Shown here piece after piece: positions 54,858-62,989 of a stretch of DNA of 64,000 bases (position 1 is its first letter; each line of letters starts with the position of its first letter). The translations under genes were made by a program, and so were the position numbers. The notes below the pieces were generated by a model that was given only the letters and a program-made list of their open reading frames with translations, was not told the origin of the DNA and searched no databases. Location: positions 1-64,000 of the forward strand of contig JBIMKP010000020.1 of the NCBI GenBank assembly GCA_051861545.1, given 5' to 3'. Source of the DNA: CAISCU01 sp051861545 (lineage in GTDB: Bacteria; Bacteroidota; Bacteroidia; UKL13-3).

Positions 54858-54899
54858 TTAAATTCACGGAGTTTTGCTCCTGAAATTAATAACAAACAA

Positions 54900-55454
54900 A
54901 TGCAAAATAGAATTTTATCAATCGGGAATGCGTTCCCTGAGTTTAACAAAAAATCGGTAGTATCAATTGAAAAAGGAAAAGAGTTTGCCGACATTTCATC
55001 GAACGAGCACAAAGCTTCAGGTAAATGGATGGTGATGTTTTGGTGGCCAAAGGATTTCACTTTTGTTTGTCCAACTGAAATAGCTGAGTTCAACAAACAT
55101 TTTTTAGACTTCAGCGATAGAGATGCTATCTTATATGGTGCTTCAACAGATTCTGAATTTGTGCATGCAGCTTGGAGAAACAACCACAATGACTTAAAAG
55201 ATTTACGTTTTCCAATGATAGCAGATACTTCAAAATCTTTAGCTGAAGAATTGGGAATATTATCTGCTGATGAGAAAGTTGCTTACCGTGCAACATTTAT
55301 TGTAGATCCACAAGGAATTATTCGTTGGGTATCGGTTAATGATTTAAGTGTAGGACGTAATGTAAACGAAGTTTTGCGTGTATTAGATGCTTTACAAACA
55401 GATGAATTATGTCCTTGTAATTGGGTAAAAGGCGAAGAAACAATTAACGCATAA
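54900..55454 (+). CDS. ahpC: Peroxiredoxin AhpC (AhpD-dependent type)
   Basis: A 184-residue typical 2-Cys peroxiredoxin. The peroxidatic Cys57 is in DFTFVCPTE and the C-terminal Cys171 and Cys173 are in DELCPCNW. This three-cysteine arrangement is that of the mycobacterial AhpC reduced by AhpD, rather than the enteric AhpC reduced by AhpF, and ahpD does follow. It removes hydrogen peroxide and organic hydroperoxides in the cytoplasm. The frame begins at a TTG at 54846, but the ATG at 54900 fits the family. First gene of ahpC-ahpD-dps. Confidence 0.95.
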   Translation: MQNRILSIGNAFPEFNKKSVVSIEKGKEFADISSNEHKASGKWMVMFWWPKDFTFVCPTEIAEFNKHFLDFSDRDAILYGASTDSEFVHAAWRNNHNDLKDLRFPMIADTSKSLAEELGILSADEKVAYRATFIVDPQGIIRWVSVNDLSVGRNVNEVLRVLDALQTDELCPCNWVKGEETINA

Positions 55455-56038
55455 TGGAAGCAATTTTAATGAATGAAACGCTGCAAGGCTTATTGAGTCT
55501 TGCAGCTCAACAAGAGGTTTCTAAAGGATTAGAAACTATTGTTAGCAACGATAATCGTTATTTAAGAGACTTAAAAATCAATTTAGGTAATGCTTTACAA
55601 TACCAAACGCTTTCTAAAAAAGAATCCTATTTATTGGCATTGTCTGTAGCTATTAATGAAAAAAATAAACTAGCTATAGATGCATTTTCTAATTTGGCTT
55701 TAAATGAAGGAGCAACAGAAGCCGAGATAGCTGAAACATATGCATGTGTAAGTTTATTGAATGCCAATAATGTTCTTTACAGATTCAGACATTTTACTAA
55801 AAAAGAGGTGTATCAAAATTCTCCTGCTGGAATTAAAATGAGTATTATGATGAATCCTGTTTTTGGAAAAGAATTTTTTGAGTTGATGAGTCTTGCCGTT
55901 TCAGCACTCAACGGTTGTGAAATGTGTGTAAATGCGCATGAAGCTTCATTATTAAAATTAGGCACCTCAGAAAATCGTATATTCGATTCTATAAAACTTA
56001 CTGCAATTGTAAGATCGTTTACATCAATTCAATTTTAA
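55454..56038 (+). CDS. ahpD: Alkyl hydroperoxide reductase partner AhpD
   Basis: A 194-residue carboxymuconolactone-decarboxylase-fold protein. The redox CxxC is C155-E-M-C158, followed by His162 in NGCEMCVNAHEASLLKLG, the AhpD active-site arrangement. It should pass electrons (in mycobacteria from a lipoamide-linked dehydrogenase) to AhpC. Its ATG overlaps the ahpC stop codon by one base (TAATG), so translation is coupled. The length is somewhat above 175 residues, with an extended N-terminus. Confidence 0.92.
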   Translation: MEAILMNETLQGLLSLAAQQEVSKGLETIVSNDNRYLRDLKINLGNALQYQTLSKKESYLLALSVAINEKNKLAIDAFSNLALNEGATEAEIAETYACVSLLNANNVLYRFRHFTKKEVYQNSPAGIKMSIMMNPVFGKEFFELMSLAVSALNGCEMCVNAHEASLLKLGTSENRIFDSIKLTAIVRSFTSIQF

Positions 56039-56057
56039 AAATCAATAATCAATATCT

Positions 56058-56525
56058 ATGAAAAACTATATAGGAATTGCACCTGAACAAACAGTATTAC
56101 TTTCAGAAAAGCTGAATTTGTTATTGTCAAATTACCAAGTATTTTACATGAATACAAGAGGATTTCATTGGAATATTACAGGAGAAAAGTTCTTTGAATT
56201 ACATTTGAAATTTGAAGAAATTTATAACAATACGATTTTAAAAATCGATGAAATTGCTGAAAGAATTTTAACTTTAGGAGCTGTACCTATTCATAGTTTT
56301 TCAGAATACCTATTACGTTCTGAAATTCCTGAAATCAAAAACATGAGCAATGGAAAAGAGGCTGTTCGAAATTTGTTGGAAGGCTTTGAAGTCTTGATTC
56401 GTATTCAAAGAGAAATTCTTCAAATAGCTGCCGATGCCAATGATGAAGCCACGAATGCGCTTATGAGTGATTATATCAGAGAACAAGAAAAATTGGTTTG
56501 GATGTTTGTGGCGTATTTGAAATAG
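56058..56525 (+). CDS. dps: Dps family ferritin-like DNA-protection protein
   Basis: A 155-residue Dps. The inter-subunit ferroxidase residues are recognisable in NTRGFHWNITGEKFFELHLKFEEIYN and KIDEIAERI. It oxidises and stores iron using peroxide, limiting Fenton chemistry, and forms a 12-subunit cage. It follows ahpD by 19 bases, so it is probably in the same OxyR-controlled operon. The N-terminus lacks a Lys-rich DNA-binding tail, so direct DNA binding is uncertain. Confidence 0.93.
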   Translation: MKNYIGIAPEQTVLLSEKLNLLLSNYQVFYMNTRGFHWNITGEKFFELHLKFEEIYNNTILKIDEIAERILTLGAVPIHSFSEYLLRSEIPEIKNMSNGKEAVRNLLEGFEVLIRIQREILQIAADANDEATNALMSDYIREQEKLVWMFVAYLK

Positions 56526-56832
56526 TTGGCCTCTGGCTTCTTGCCTCTGGCTACTGGCAAAATTTCGTAATATTTAAGATTTTACTCACAAGAAACATGT
56601 TGAATATTTAAACAACATGTTCCTTGTGAGATTCTGTAAAGTACTGGAATAAAAAACTCACATGCTCCTTTCAGCTTAAATCTGGCCTAAAATTAAAGAC
56701 AACAATCAATCATATTTTATAAATAAAATATCGATTTAGAAAACTATAATTGACTTAATCTTTCTATTGAAAACTAAATTTACTATTTGTTGAATCTAAG
56801 GCCAGAAGCTAGAAGCCAGTTGCCAGCAGCTT
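56526..56832. repeat. Intergenic region with CTGGC repeats flanking a hairpin
   Basis: The 307 bases between dps and pepT hold no gene. The left end (56528-56560) is a run of GGCCTCTGGC, TTGCCTCTGGC and TACTGGC units. The right end (56800-56832) carries similar units in inverted orientation (GGCCAGAAGC, AGAAGCCAG). Between them, 56585-56601 pairs with 56614-56630 (16 of 17 bases, CTCACAAG to GTGAG), which may act as a terminator for dps although no T run follows. Confidence 0.65.
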
Positions 56833-58074
56833 CTAAACAGAAGCAATGAAACAACAAATCTCTACAGCTTTTTCCATATCCTGAACACTTACGTATTCTT
56901 GTTTGCTGTGGATGCCCATTTCGCCTGTGAAAATATTTGGGCAAGGTAATCCCATAAAAGATAGTCTTGAACCATCTGTTCCTCCTCTGATATTCATTAT
57001 CTGTGGTTCGATGCCGGCTGATTGATATGCTTTAGCAGCTCTTTCCATCACATGAGGAACTGTATCCAACATTTCCTTCATATTTCTGTATTGTTCAGTT
57101 ACTTTGATAGAATAAGTTGAACCAGCAAATTTTTCACAAGCTGCTTTTGCAAAAGCTTCTAATCTATCTTCGTATTCTTTAAGTTTAGCTGTTTCGAAAT
57201 CTCTTACAATAAATTGAATTTTACTTTCCTCGGCCCCACCTTCCATATGAACAGGATGCACAAATCCTTCATAACCAGATGTACTTTCAGGTGTCCATGA
57301 ATCTGTAGGAAGGCTATTTAAAAAATGTGCAGCAACTTTTTGTGCATTCACCATTTTGCCTTTTGCATAACCTGGATGTGCACTGATACCGTAAAAAGTA
57401 ACTAAAGCGCCATCGGCAGAAAAACTTTCTCCTTCTAAACTGCCTCTTTCGCCACCATCTAAGGTATAACCAAAATCAGCACCCAATTTTTGCATGTCGA
57501 CTTTGTTTACACCTCTTCCAATTTCTTCATCAGGAGTAAACAAAACCCTAATTTTTCCATGTGGAATTTCAGGATGTTGAGCTAAGTAATCAACTGCATC
57601 CATAATTACTGCAACACCAGCTTTGTCATCAGCACCCAATAAAGTTAATCCAGAAGCAGTGATGATATCATCTCCAATTCTTTCTTGAAGATAAGTGTGG
57701 TGATTTTTTGAAACAACAATCGAAGTATCATCAGGTAAAACAATATCAGAACCATCCCAATTTTTATGTAGGATTGGTTTTACATTAGTACCACTACAAT
57801 CAGGTGAAGTATCAACATGGGCGCAAAAGCAAATCACAGGATGATTGCCTTCTGCAGTAGCGGGTAATGTAGCGTAAACATAACCCCACTCATCTAATTC
57901 TGCATCAACTAATCCAATACTTTTTAGTTCATCAACCAAAATTCTACTCAAATCTTTTTGTTTCATTGATGAAGGTTGCGTATCAGAATTCGGGTCGGCA
58001 CAAGTATCAACCTGAACATATCTCATCAATCGTTCTGCAACTTTTGAACGATAAGTTTCTTTAAATTGCTTCAT
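56833..58074 (-). CDS. pepT: Peptidase T (tripeptide aminopeptidase)
   Basis: A 413-residue M20B metallopeptidase that removes the N-terminal residue of tripeptides. Zinc-site motifs are visible: HVDTSPD (metal His and nearby Asp), GADDKAG (bridging Asp), FTPDEEIGRG (catalytic Glu pair) and the dimerisation-domain HPGYAKGKMVNA. Near the end is MGIHSKQEYVS, which supplies the last metal His. A TTG at 58086 is in frame, but the ATG at 58074 clears the ybjQ stop codon and fits the family. Confidence 0.95.
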   Translation of the reverse strand: MKQFKETYRSKVAERLMRYVQVDTCADPNSDTQPSSMKQKDLSRILVDELKSIGLVDAELDEWGYVYATLPATAEGNHPVICFCAHVDTSPDCSGTNVKPILHKNWDGSDIVLPDDTSIVVSKNHHTYLQERIGDDIITASGLTLLGADDKAGVAVIMDAVDYLAQHPEIPHGKIRVLFTPDEEIGRGVNKVDMQKLGADFGYTLDGGERGSLEGESFSADGALVTFYGISAHPGYAKGKMVNAQKVAAHFLNSLPTDSWTPESTSGYEGFVHPVHMEGGAEESKIQFIVRDFETAKLKEYEDRLEAFAKAACEKFAGSTYSIKVTEQYRNMKEMLDTVPHVMERAAKAYQSAGIEPQIMNIRGGTDGSRLSFMGLPCPNIFTGEMGIHSKQEYVSVQDMEKAVEICCFIASV

Positions 58075-58075
58075 A

Positions 58076-58399
58076 TTAGTCTTCAATTTTTACAGCAGTA
58101 CCGCTAGCTGTAACCATTAACATACTTCCTCTTTGTCCTAATGTTTCATAGTCTAAATCAATGCCAATAACAGCATTAGCTCCCATGATTTGAGCATTTT
58201 GGGTTAATTCTCTTAAAGCATCAACTTTTGCTTCTTTTAAAACATTTTCATAAGAATTAGAGCGACCTCCAAAGAAATCTCTGAAACTTGCAAAAATGTC
58301 TTTTACAAAATTGGCTCCGATAATAACTTCACTGGTTACAATTCCTTTGTACTCTGTGACTCTTTTTCCTTCTACTGTTGGTGTGGTTGTTAATAACAT
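58076..58399 (-). CDS. YbjQ/UPF0145 (DUF74) family protein
   Basis: A 107-residue protein of the heavy-metal-binding-domain YbjQ family. It starts MLLTTTPTVEGKRVTEYKGIVTSEVI, contains FFGGRSNSYENVLKEAKVDALREL and the ANAVIGIDLDYE core, and matches the usual 107-residue length when the ATG at 58399 is used. The open frame extends 15 codons upstream. It forms a pentamer in characterised structures; its function is unknown. It precedes pepT by one base and is probably cotranscribed with it. Confidence 0.9.
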   Translation of the reverse strand: MLLTTTPTVEGKRVTEYKGIVTSEVIIGANFVKDIFASFRDFFGGRSNSYENVLKEAKVDALRELTQNAQIMGANAVIGIDLDYETLGQRGSMLMVTASGTAVKIED

Positions 58400-58556
58400 G
58401 GTTTTGAATTTTTTCGAAGATATATTTTTCAAACCGACTCTCAAAAACTATCAATAAAATGAAACCGGAACGGCTTTTATTCCAAATAAATGGTTATTTT
58501 TTCCCAATTGAAATTCTTTCAATTCAAAATTCATTTATTCGAAACAAGTATTATGC

Positions 58557-59138
58557 ATGACTACAAATTATCGAATCATATTAAATTCTATAAAAAAACA
58601 TGTTCTTTTAAATGAAGAAGAGGAGGCTTGTTTTTGCTCATTTTTTAGTCAGAGAAAAGTGAAAAACAAGGAAACATTATTAAAAGAAGGTGAGATTGCA
58701 GACGCCACATTTTTTGTAAATGAAGGTTGTTTGCGTTCATATAATATTGATGAAAACGGATTTGAACATATCCTACAATTTGCTCCATCAGGCTGGTGGA
58801 TAGCTGATTTATACAGCGTTATCAGTAAAAGACCTGGTACATTAAATATTGATGCTTTAGAAAATTCAATCGTATTGGTGATGCTTCGAAGTGACCAAGA
58901 ACGCTTATTTATTGAATTGCCTAAAATTGAAAGATATTTTAGAATTATTACAGAAAATTCATTGGTTAGTCATAGGCAAAGGTTAATAGATAATATGAGT
59001 TTGAGTGCACCTGAGCGATATGAAGTATTTTGTAAACGTTATCCGGAATTGATACATACTTTACCTCAAAAACAAATTGCAGCCTATATTGGAGTTACGC
59101 CTGAATTTTTTAGTAAAATGAAATCAAAAATGAAATAA
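58557..59138 (+). CDS. Crp/Fnr family transcriptional regulator
   Basis: A 193-residue protein. The N-terminal cyclic-nucleotide-binding-like beta roll (about 20-125, KETLLKEGEIADATFFVNEGCLRSY) is followed by a dimer helix and a C-terminal winged helix (LPQKQIAAYIGVTPEFFSKMKSKM). The cAMP-binding Arg and Glu signature is not preserved and there are no Fnr-type cysteine clusters, so the ligand is unknown. It is the first of several plus-strand genes (pirin, YceI, pseudo-receiver) and may regulate them. Confidence 0.9.
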   Translation: MTTNYRIILNSIKKHVLLNEEEEACFCSFFSQRKVKNKETLLKEGEIADATFFVNEGCLRSYNIDENGFEHILQFAPSGWWIADLYSVISKRPGTLNIDALENSIVLVMLRSDQERLFIELPKIERYFRIITENSLVSHRQRLIDNMSLSAPERYEVFCKRYPELIHTLPQKQIAAYIGVTPEFFSKMKSKMK

Positions 59139-59212
59139 GTGCTGAATTTCTTAATCTAGGTTATTTTTTTTGAGTAGTCACCTGACTGAACTTTGTACCG
59201 TAATTGAAAGTT

Positions 59213-60085
59213 ATGGATAGAAAAGATTTTATCAGGAAAGGACTATTGGGAACAAGTTTGTTTGTTAGCAGTTCATCTAAATCTGATTTATTTAGCAACA
59301 ATATCGATGAATTAAAGCCATTAGATATTGTTGGATTCAATCATTTACCAAATACAAAATCAAATATTATGGAAAATTCTGTTTTTCATCCTGCAAACAG
59401 CAGAGGAGATGCCAATCATGGTTGGTTGCAATCTAAACACACATTTAGTTTTGCAAATTACTATAATCCAGACCGCATGCATTTTGGTGTATTAAGGGTT
59501 TTGAACGATGATACTGTTGCGTCTGGAATGGGTTTTGGAACTCATCCACATGATAATATGGAAATCATTTCGATTCCTTTGGAAGGCGATTTAGAACACA
59601 AAGATAGTATGGGCAATACCCAAGTTATTAAAAATGGTGATATACAAGTGATGAGTGCCGGAACAGGTATTTATCATTCAGAATACAATCGTAATAAAAA
59701 TAACCTTGTGAAGTTTTTGCAGATTTGGGTTTTTCCAAATAAGAGAGATGTAACTCCTAGGTATGATCAAATTAAATTAAATGCAGAAGACAGACAAAAC
59801 CGTTTTCAACAAATACTTTCTCCAAGTGCGGATGATGAAGGAGTTTGGATTCATCAAGATGCATGGTTTCATTTAGGTAAATTCGAAAACAATAAATCAA
59901 CCACATATTCATTTAAAAAAGAAAGTAATGGTGTTTATGTATTTGTTTTATCTGGAAAACTTGAAGTAAATGGACAAATATTAAACAATAGAGATGGCTT
60001 TGGTGTTTGGAATGCTAAATCAATTGACTTTAAGTTTAATGCAGATTCTGAAGTATTGTTGATGGAAGTTCCAATGAATGTTTAA
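59213..60085 (+). CDS. Pirin family protein with an export-signal-like N-terminus
   Basis: A 290-residue bicupin. Metal-binding motifs are FGTHPHDNMEIISIPLEGDLEHKD and TGIYHSEYN, matching the three His and one Glu of pirin/YhhW, which can oxidise quercetin-like flavonoids. Unlike most pirins it begins MDRKDFIRKGLLGTSLFVSSSS, which looks like a Tat-type signal with an Arg-Lys pair in place of Arg-Arg, so export is possible but unproven. A TTG at 59204 is in frame; the ATG at 59213 is preferred. It is followed after 23 bases by the YceI gene. Confidence 0.87.
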   Translation: MDRKDFIRKGLLGTSLFVSSSSKSDLFSNNIDELKPLDIVGFNHLPNTKSNIMENSVFHPANSRGDANHGWLQSKHTFSFANYYNPDRMHFGVLRVLNDDTVASGMGFGTHPHDNMEIISIPLEGDLEHKDSMGNTQVIKNGDIQVMSAGTGIYHSEYNRNKNNLVKFLQIWVFPNKRDVTPRYDQIKLNAEDRQNRFQQILSPSADDEGVWIHQDAWFHLGKFENNKSTTYSFKKESNGVYVFVLSGKLEVNGQILNNRDGFGVWNAKSIDFKFNADSEVLLMEVPMNV

Positions 60086-60108
60086 TCACTTTTTAAAAAT
60101 AAAAATAT

Positions 60109-60642
60109 ATGAGTTCAATTAAATGGGTTGCAGACCCAACACACAGCGAAATTAGTTTCAAAGTAAAACACATGATGATGACAAATGTAACAGGTACATT
60201 TGGACAATTTGCAGTTGAAGCAGAAACTGAAGAGGAAGATTTTAGTTTAGCAAAGGTTTCATTTGCTGCACAAATTGCAAGTATCAATACAGGTAATGAG
60301 CAAAGAGATGGTCATTTAAAATCAGCTGATTTTTTTGATGCTGAAAAAAATCCTGAATTAAAATTTGTTTCTACATCTATGACTAAAAAAGATGGTGAGA
60401 ACTATGTTTTAAATGGTGATTTAACAATTGGCGAAGTAACCAATTCGGTTAGTTTAGATGTTGAATTTGGAGGTATTAACAAAGATCCTTGGGGAAATCA
60501 AAAAGCCGGATTTAGCATCAATGGTAAAATTAACCGTAAAGAGTTTGGTTTAATTTGGAATGCCGCTTTGGAAACAGGTGGTGTTTTGGTAAGTGAAGAT
60601 GTAAAATTAGCAGCAGAAATTCAGTTAGTTAAAGTAGCTTAA
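60109..60642 (+). CDS. YceI family lipocalin-like protein
   Basis: A 177-residue YceI domain protein, an extended lipocalin-fold beta-barrel that binds polyisoprenoid or similar hydrophobic molecules in characterised members. Signatures are IKWVADPTHSEISFKVKHMMMTNVTGTF, SADFFDAEKNPELKFVS and the C-terminal NRKEFGLIWN. No signal peptide is present, so it should be cytoplasmic. It follows pirin closely and ends before a strong terminator. Confidence 0.93.
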   Translation: MSSIKWVADPTHSEISFKVKHMMMTNVTGTFGQFAVEAETEEEDFSLAKVSFAAQIASINTGNEQRDGHLKSADFFDAEKNPELKFVSTSMTKKDGENYVLNGDLTIGEVTNSVSLDVEFGGINKDPWGNQKAGFSINGKINRKEFGLIWNAALETGGVLVSEDVKLAAEIQLVKVA

Positions 60643-60650
60643 AAAGTATA

Positions 60651-60677
60651 ATCCCGGCCATTGGCCGGGATTTTTTT
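60651..60677 (+). terminator. Rho-independent terminator abutting the next start codon
   Basis: ATCCCGGCC (60651-60659) pairs with GGCCGGGAT (60663-60671), with a three-base loop and seven Ts (60671-60677). The start codon of the next gene is at 60678, directly after the last T. Confidence 0.92.
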
Positions 60678-60974
60678 ATGAAACAAATATTAGTTATTGG
60701 AAGGCATGAACAAATCATGCAAACGGTTTTGAAGTTAATCAATGAGATGCTTGATTACCACGCCATAGGTTGTTTAACAGATAAAGAAGCACTGGATTTA
60801 TTGAAGGTAAATTCAATAGATTTATTACTTATTGGTGGTGGTGTAGAAGCACAAAGTGAATTAAAACTTAGAAATTTTGTGGAAGAGAATTGTCCTTCTA
60901 CAAAAGTAATCCAACATTTTGGTGGTGGCAGCGGACTTCTATTCAATGAGTTAAGAGAGGCATTCGAAGTATAA
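60678..60974 (+). CDS. Receiver-like protein without a phosphoacceptor Asp
   Basis: A 98-residue protein that resembles a shortened response-regulator receiver fold: strand MKQILVIG, helix QIMQTVLKLINEML, strand YHAIGCL, helix DKEALDLL, strand IDLLLIGGGV. The position of the phosphoacceptor Asp after the third strand is Gly (LLLIGGG), so it cannot be a standard phosphorylated receiver. The start codon lies immediately after a terminator, so it is expressed by read-through, processing or a promoter inside the YceI gene. It ends back to back with the reductase gene. Confidence 0.7.
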   Translation: MKQILVIGRHEQIMQTVLKLINEMLDYHAIGCLTDKEALDLLKVNSIDLLLIGGGVEAQSELKLRNFVEENCPSTKVIQHFGGGSGLLFNELREAFEV

Positions 60975-61628
60975 TTACCTTACAATTTTAAAAGCCAAAT
61001 GTCCTGTACCCGTTGCTTTCCAAAGTCGTAACCAGATTGGTAGTAACATTTCCATTCCTCTAGAAGCGCTGATATCACCTAAATCAATGATATCATTCCA
61101 ACCAAATTCTTGTAATAATTTTGATACAGTTATTTTAGATTCAGAATCATTTCCGCACATAAACATACTACCATTCTCACCGGGTAAACTTGCATTTACC
61201 ATCACTTCACAATTCACCATATTTAATGTTTTAACAACAAAAGTATCTGGACATAATTGCTGTATTGCTTCTCCCATCGACCAAGAATTGGCATATTGAG
61301 GAATTAATGTTGGTGGCATTCCTTTAGAAAAATCAAGTGGATTACTCAAATCAATTAAAATTTTTGACTTCAGGTTTTCAATACCTGTTAAGCGAATTGC
61401 TTCTTCTGCAGATTCTCCTTTTGTGCAATTAAATATGATATCTGATTGAATTGAAACTTCTTCAAAAGTCCCGATTTGAGCATTTGGACCAGCTGAAATA
61501 AGCCAGTCTAATGCCTTTTCATTGTTTGAAGTACGACTTCCCATTTTTACTTCATAACCTAATTGAAGTAATCGATTGGCAATAGTTTTTCCAACTATAC
61601 CCGTTCCTAAAATTCCTATTTTTTTCAT
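60975..61628 (-). CDS. NAD(P)-binding reductase of the F420-dependent NADP reductase-like family
   Basis: A 217-residue Rossmann protein. The nucleotide-binding motif is MKKIGILGTGIVGKTIANRLLQLG, and an NADP-type GSRTSN segment follows the second strand. The family is that of F420H2:NADP oxidoreductase, although F420 itself is not expected here, so the cofactor partner is unknown. The frame extends 50 codons upstream to 61778 through the operator; the ATG at 61628 matches the fold start. It is divergent from the HxlR regulator, which probably controls it. Confidence 0.87.
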   Translation of the reverse strand: MKKIGILGTGIVGKTIANRLLQLGYEVKMGSRTSNNEKALDWLISAGPNAQIGTFEEVSIQSDIIFNCTKGESAEEAIRLTGIENLKSKILIDLSNPLDFSKGMPPTLIPQYANSWSMGEAIQQLCPDTFVVKTLNMVNCEVMVNASLPGENGSMFMCGNDSESKITVSKLLQEFGWNDIIDLGDISASRGMEMLLPIWLRLWKATGTGHLAFKIVR

Positions 61629-61683
61629 AGTTACTATCATTTTTACAGTGCAATGTAGATTCTTGTTTTTATCTTCGCAATAG

Positions 61684-61699
61684 CTGTCAATTCTGACAG
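61684..61699. promoter_or_regulatory. Palindromic operator for the HxlR-type regulator
   Basis: CTGTCA-ATTC-TGACAG is a perfect 6-bp inverted repeat with a four-base spacer. It lies in the 89-base divergent space, 18 bases before the HxlR start codon, where a dimeric winged-helix regulator would be expected to bind. Confidence 0.55.
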
Positions 61700-61717
61700 T
61701 ATTGTAATTTTTTGAAA

Positions 61718-62110
61718 ATGATAATTCAGAATAAGGAAGTAGTAATTGATTTACATGGAGAAACTTTTCATTGTGCATTAGATGTAACCATGAGTTATAT
61801 TGGTGGTAAATGGAAATCAGTTATTCTATGGTATTTAAGAAACAAAACCATGAGGTTTTCTGAATTGAAAAAGCAAATTCCTGATATAACTGAAAAAATG
61901 CTGAGTTTACAATTAAAAGCATTGGAAGAATCGGGATTGGTAAAACGTGAAGTTTTTATGGAAGTTCCATTAAAGGTAGAATATTCATTAACTGATTTTG
62001 GCAAAAGTTTAACTCCGGTTGTTGAAATGATAGCCAAATGGGGGAGGAATCTTGCAGAAAATGAGGGAGTTTTCAGAACCATTGAAAAGGAAATGAAAAA
62101 ACAAAAATAA
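61718..62110 (+). CDS. HxlR family transcriptional regulator
   Basis: A 130-residue DUF24/HxlR winged-helix regulator. The signature C-x-L-x-V-T-M-S-Y-I-G-G-K-W-K appears as FHCALDVTMSYIGGKWKSVIL, followed by LRNKTMRFSELKKQIPDITEKMLSLQLKALEESGLV. The conserved Cys in FHC is the residue used for electrophile or thiol sensing in some relatives. The preferred start is the ATG at 61718 rather than a TTG at 61712. It faces the reductase gene across the palindromic operator. Confidence 0.93.
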   Translation: MIIQNKEVVIDLHGETFHCALDVTMSYIGGKWKSVILWYLRNKTMRFSELKKQIPDITEKMLSLQLKALEESGLVKREVFMEVPLKVEYSLTDFGKSLTPVVEMIAKWGRNLAENEGVFRTIEKEMKKQK

Positions 62111-62150
62111 CCTTTACAAATAATTGATAATAAAGCAGTATTTTTAAACT

Positions 62151-62894
62151 ATGGAAACGAATAAAAATAGAAGAAACTTTTTTAAATCAGCTGCCGTTTT
62201 AGGAGCAGTAGCATTAAGTAATCCTCTTGAAATTTTTGCAGCTACAAATGAAAGTGCAAAATCTTTAGCTGAATTAAAACCTGTTAATGGTAAATATGAA
62301 TTGCCGCCTTTAGGATACGCATACAATGCCTTAGAGCCTCATTTTGATGCTAAAACAATGGAAATTCACCATACTAAACATCACCAAGCTTATATCAACA
62401 AATTAAACGAAGCATTGGATAAAGAAGTTCAATTGAAAAATGTTCCTTTAGAATACATGTTAAGGAATTTGAATAGTATGCCTGATACCGTAAAAAATGT
62501 AATTAGAAATCATGGTGGTGGTCATTGGAATCATACTTTCTTTTGGAGCATTTTAAAAACAGGAACCAAACCATCAGCACAAATGAATAATTTGATTCAG
62601 AATAGTTTTGGCAATATGGAAAATTTCAAAAAGGAATTTGAAAAAGCTGGATTGGGATTATTTGGTTCAGGATGGGTTTGGGTAGTAAACCAAATGGGTA
62701 CTTTGAAAATTGTTACAACATCAAACCAAGACAATACAATTATGGAAAATGCGGAAGTAAAAGCTAAACCAATTTTGGGATGTGATGTATGGGAACATGC
62801 TTATTATTTGAAGTACCAAAACAAACGTGCTGACTACTTAGCTGCATTCTGGAATGTGTTAAATTGGGATCAGGTTGAAGCAAATTTACGCTAA
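62151..62894 (+). CDS. sod: Fe/Mn superoxide dismutase with a Tat-type export signal
   Basis: A 247-residue SOD. The metal ligands are H73 (MEIHHTKHH), H128 (HWNHTFFW), D212 and H216 (CDVWEHAYYLKYQ). The N-terminal 36 residues precede the usual SOD start and contain NRRNFFKSAAVLGAVALS, a twin-arginine signal pattern ending before IFAA. The enzyme should therefore reach the periplasm folded with its metal. Whether it uses Fe or Mn cannot be read safely. It is 40 bases after the HxlR stop codon. Confidence 0.93.
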   Translation: METNKNRRNFFKSAAVLGAVALSNPLEIFAATNESAKSLAELKPVNGKYELPPLGYAYNALEPHFDAKTMEIHHTKHHQAYINKLNEALDKEVQLKNVPLEYMLRNLNSMPDTVKNVIRNHGGGHWNHTFFWSILKTGTKPSAQMNNLIQNSFGNMENFKKEFEKAGLGLFGSGWVWVVNQMGTLKIVTTSNQDNTIMENAEVKAKPILGCDVWEHAYYLKYQNKRADYLAAFWNVLNWDQVEANLR

Positions 62895-62936
62895 TAGCTT
62901 GATTGCTAACTTAGAAAGAAAAAAATAGAAAATGTA

Positions 62937-62968
62937 TTTGGCAAAATCTATTCTCTTTTCTACATTTG
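62937..62968 (+). promoter_or_regulatory. Bacteroidota-type promoter of tRNA-His
   Basis: TTTG (62937-62940), 20 bases, then TACATTTG (62961-62968), an exact TAnnTTTG match. The tRNA begins 22 bases downstream. Confidence 0.8.
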
Positions 62969-62989
62969 CAGTCCTCAAAAGGGAATACG

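Noticed and set aside
59176..59187. AGTCA-CC-TGACT inverted repeat before pirin as a Crp/Fnr site
   Set aside because: It does not resemble the Crp or Fnr consensus and the arms are only five bases.
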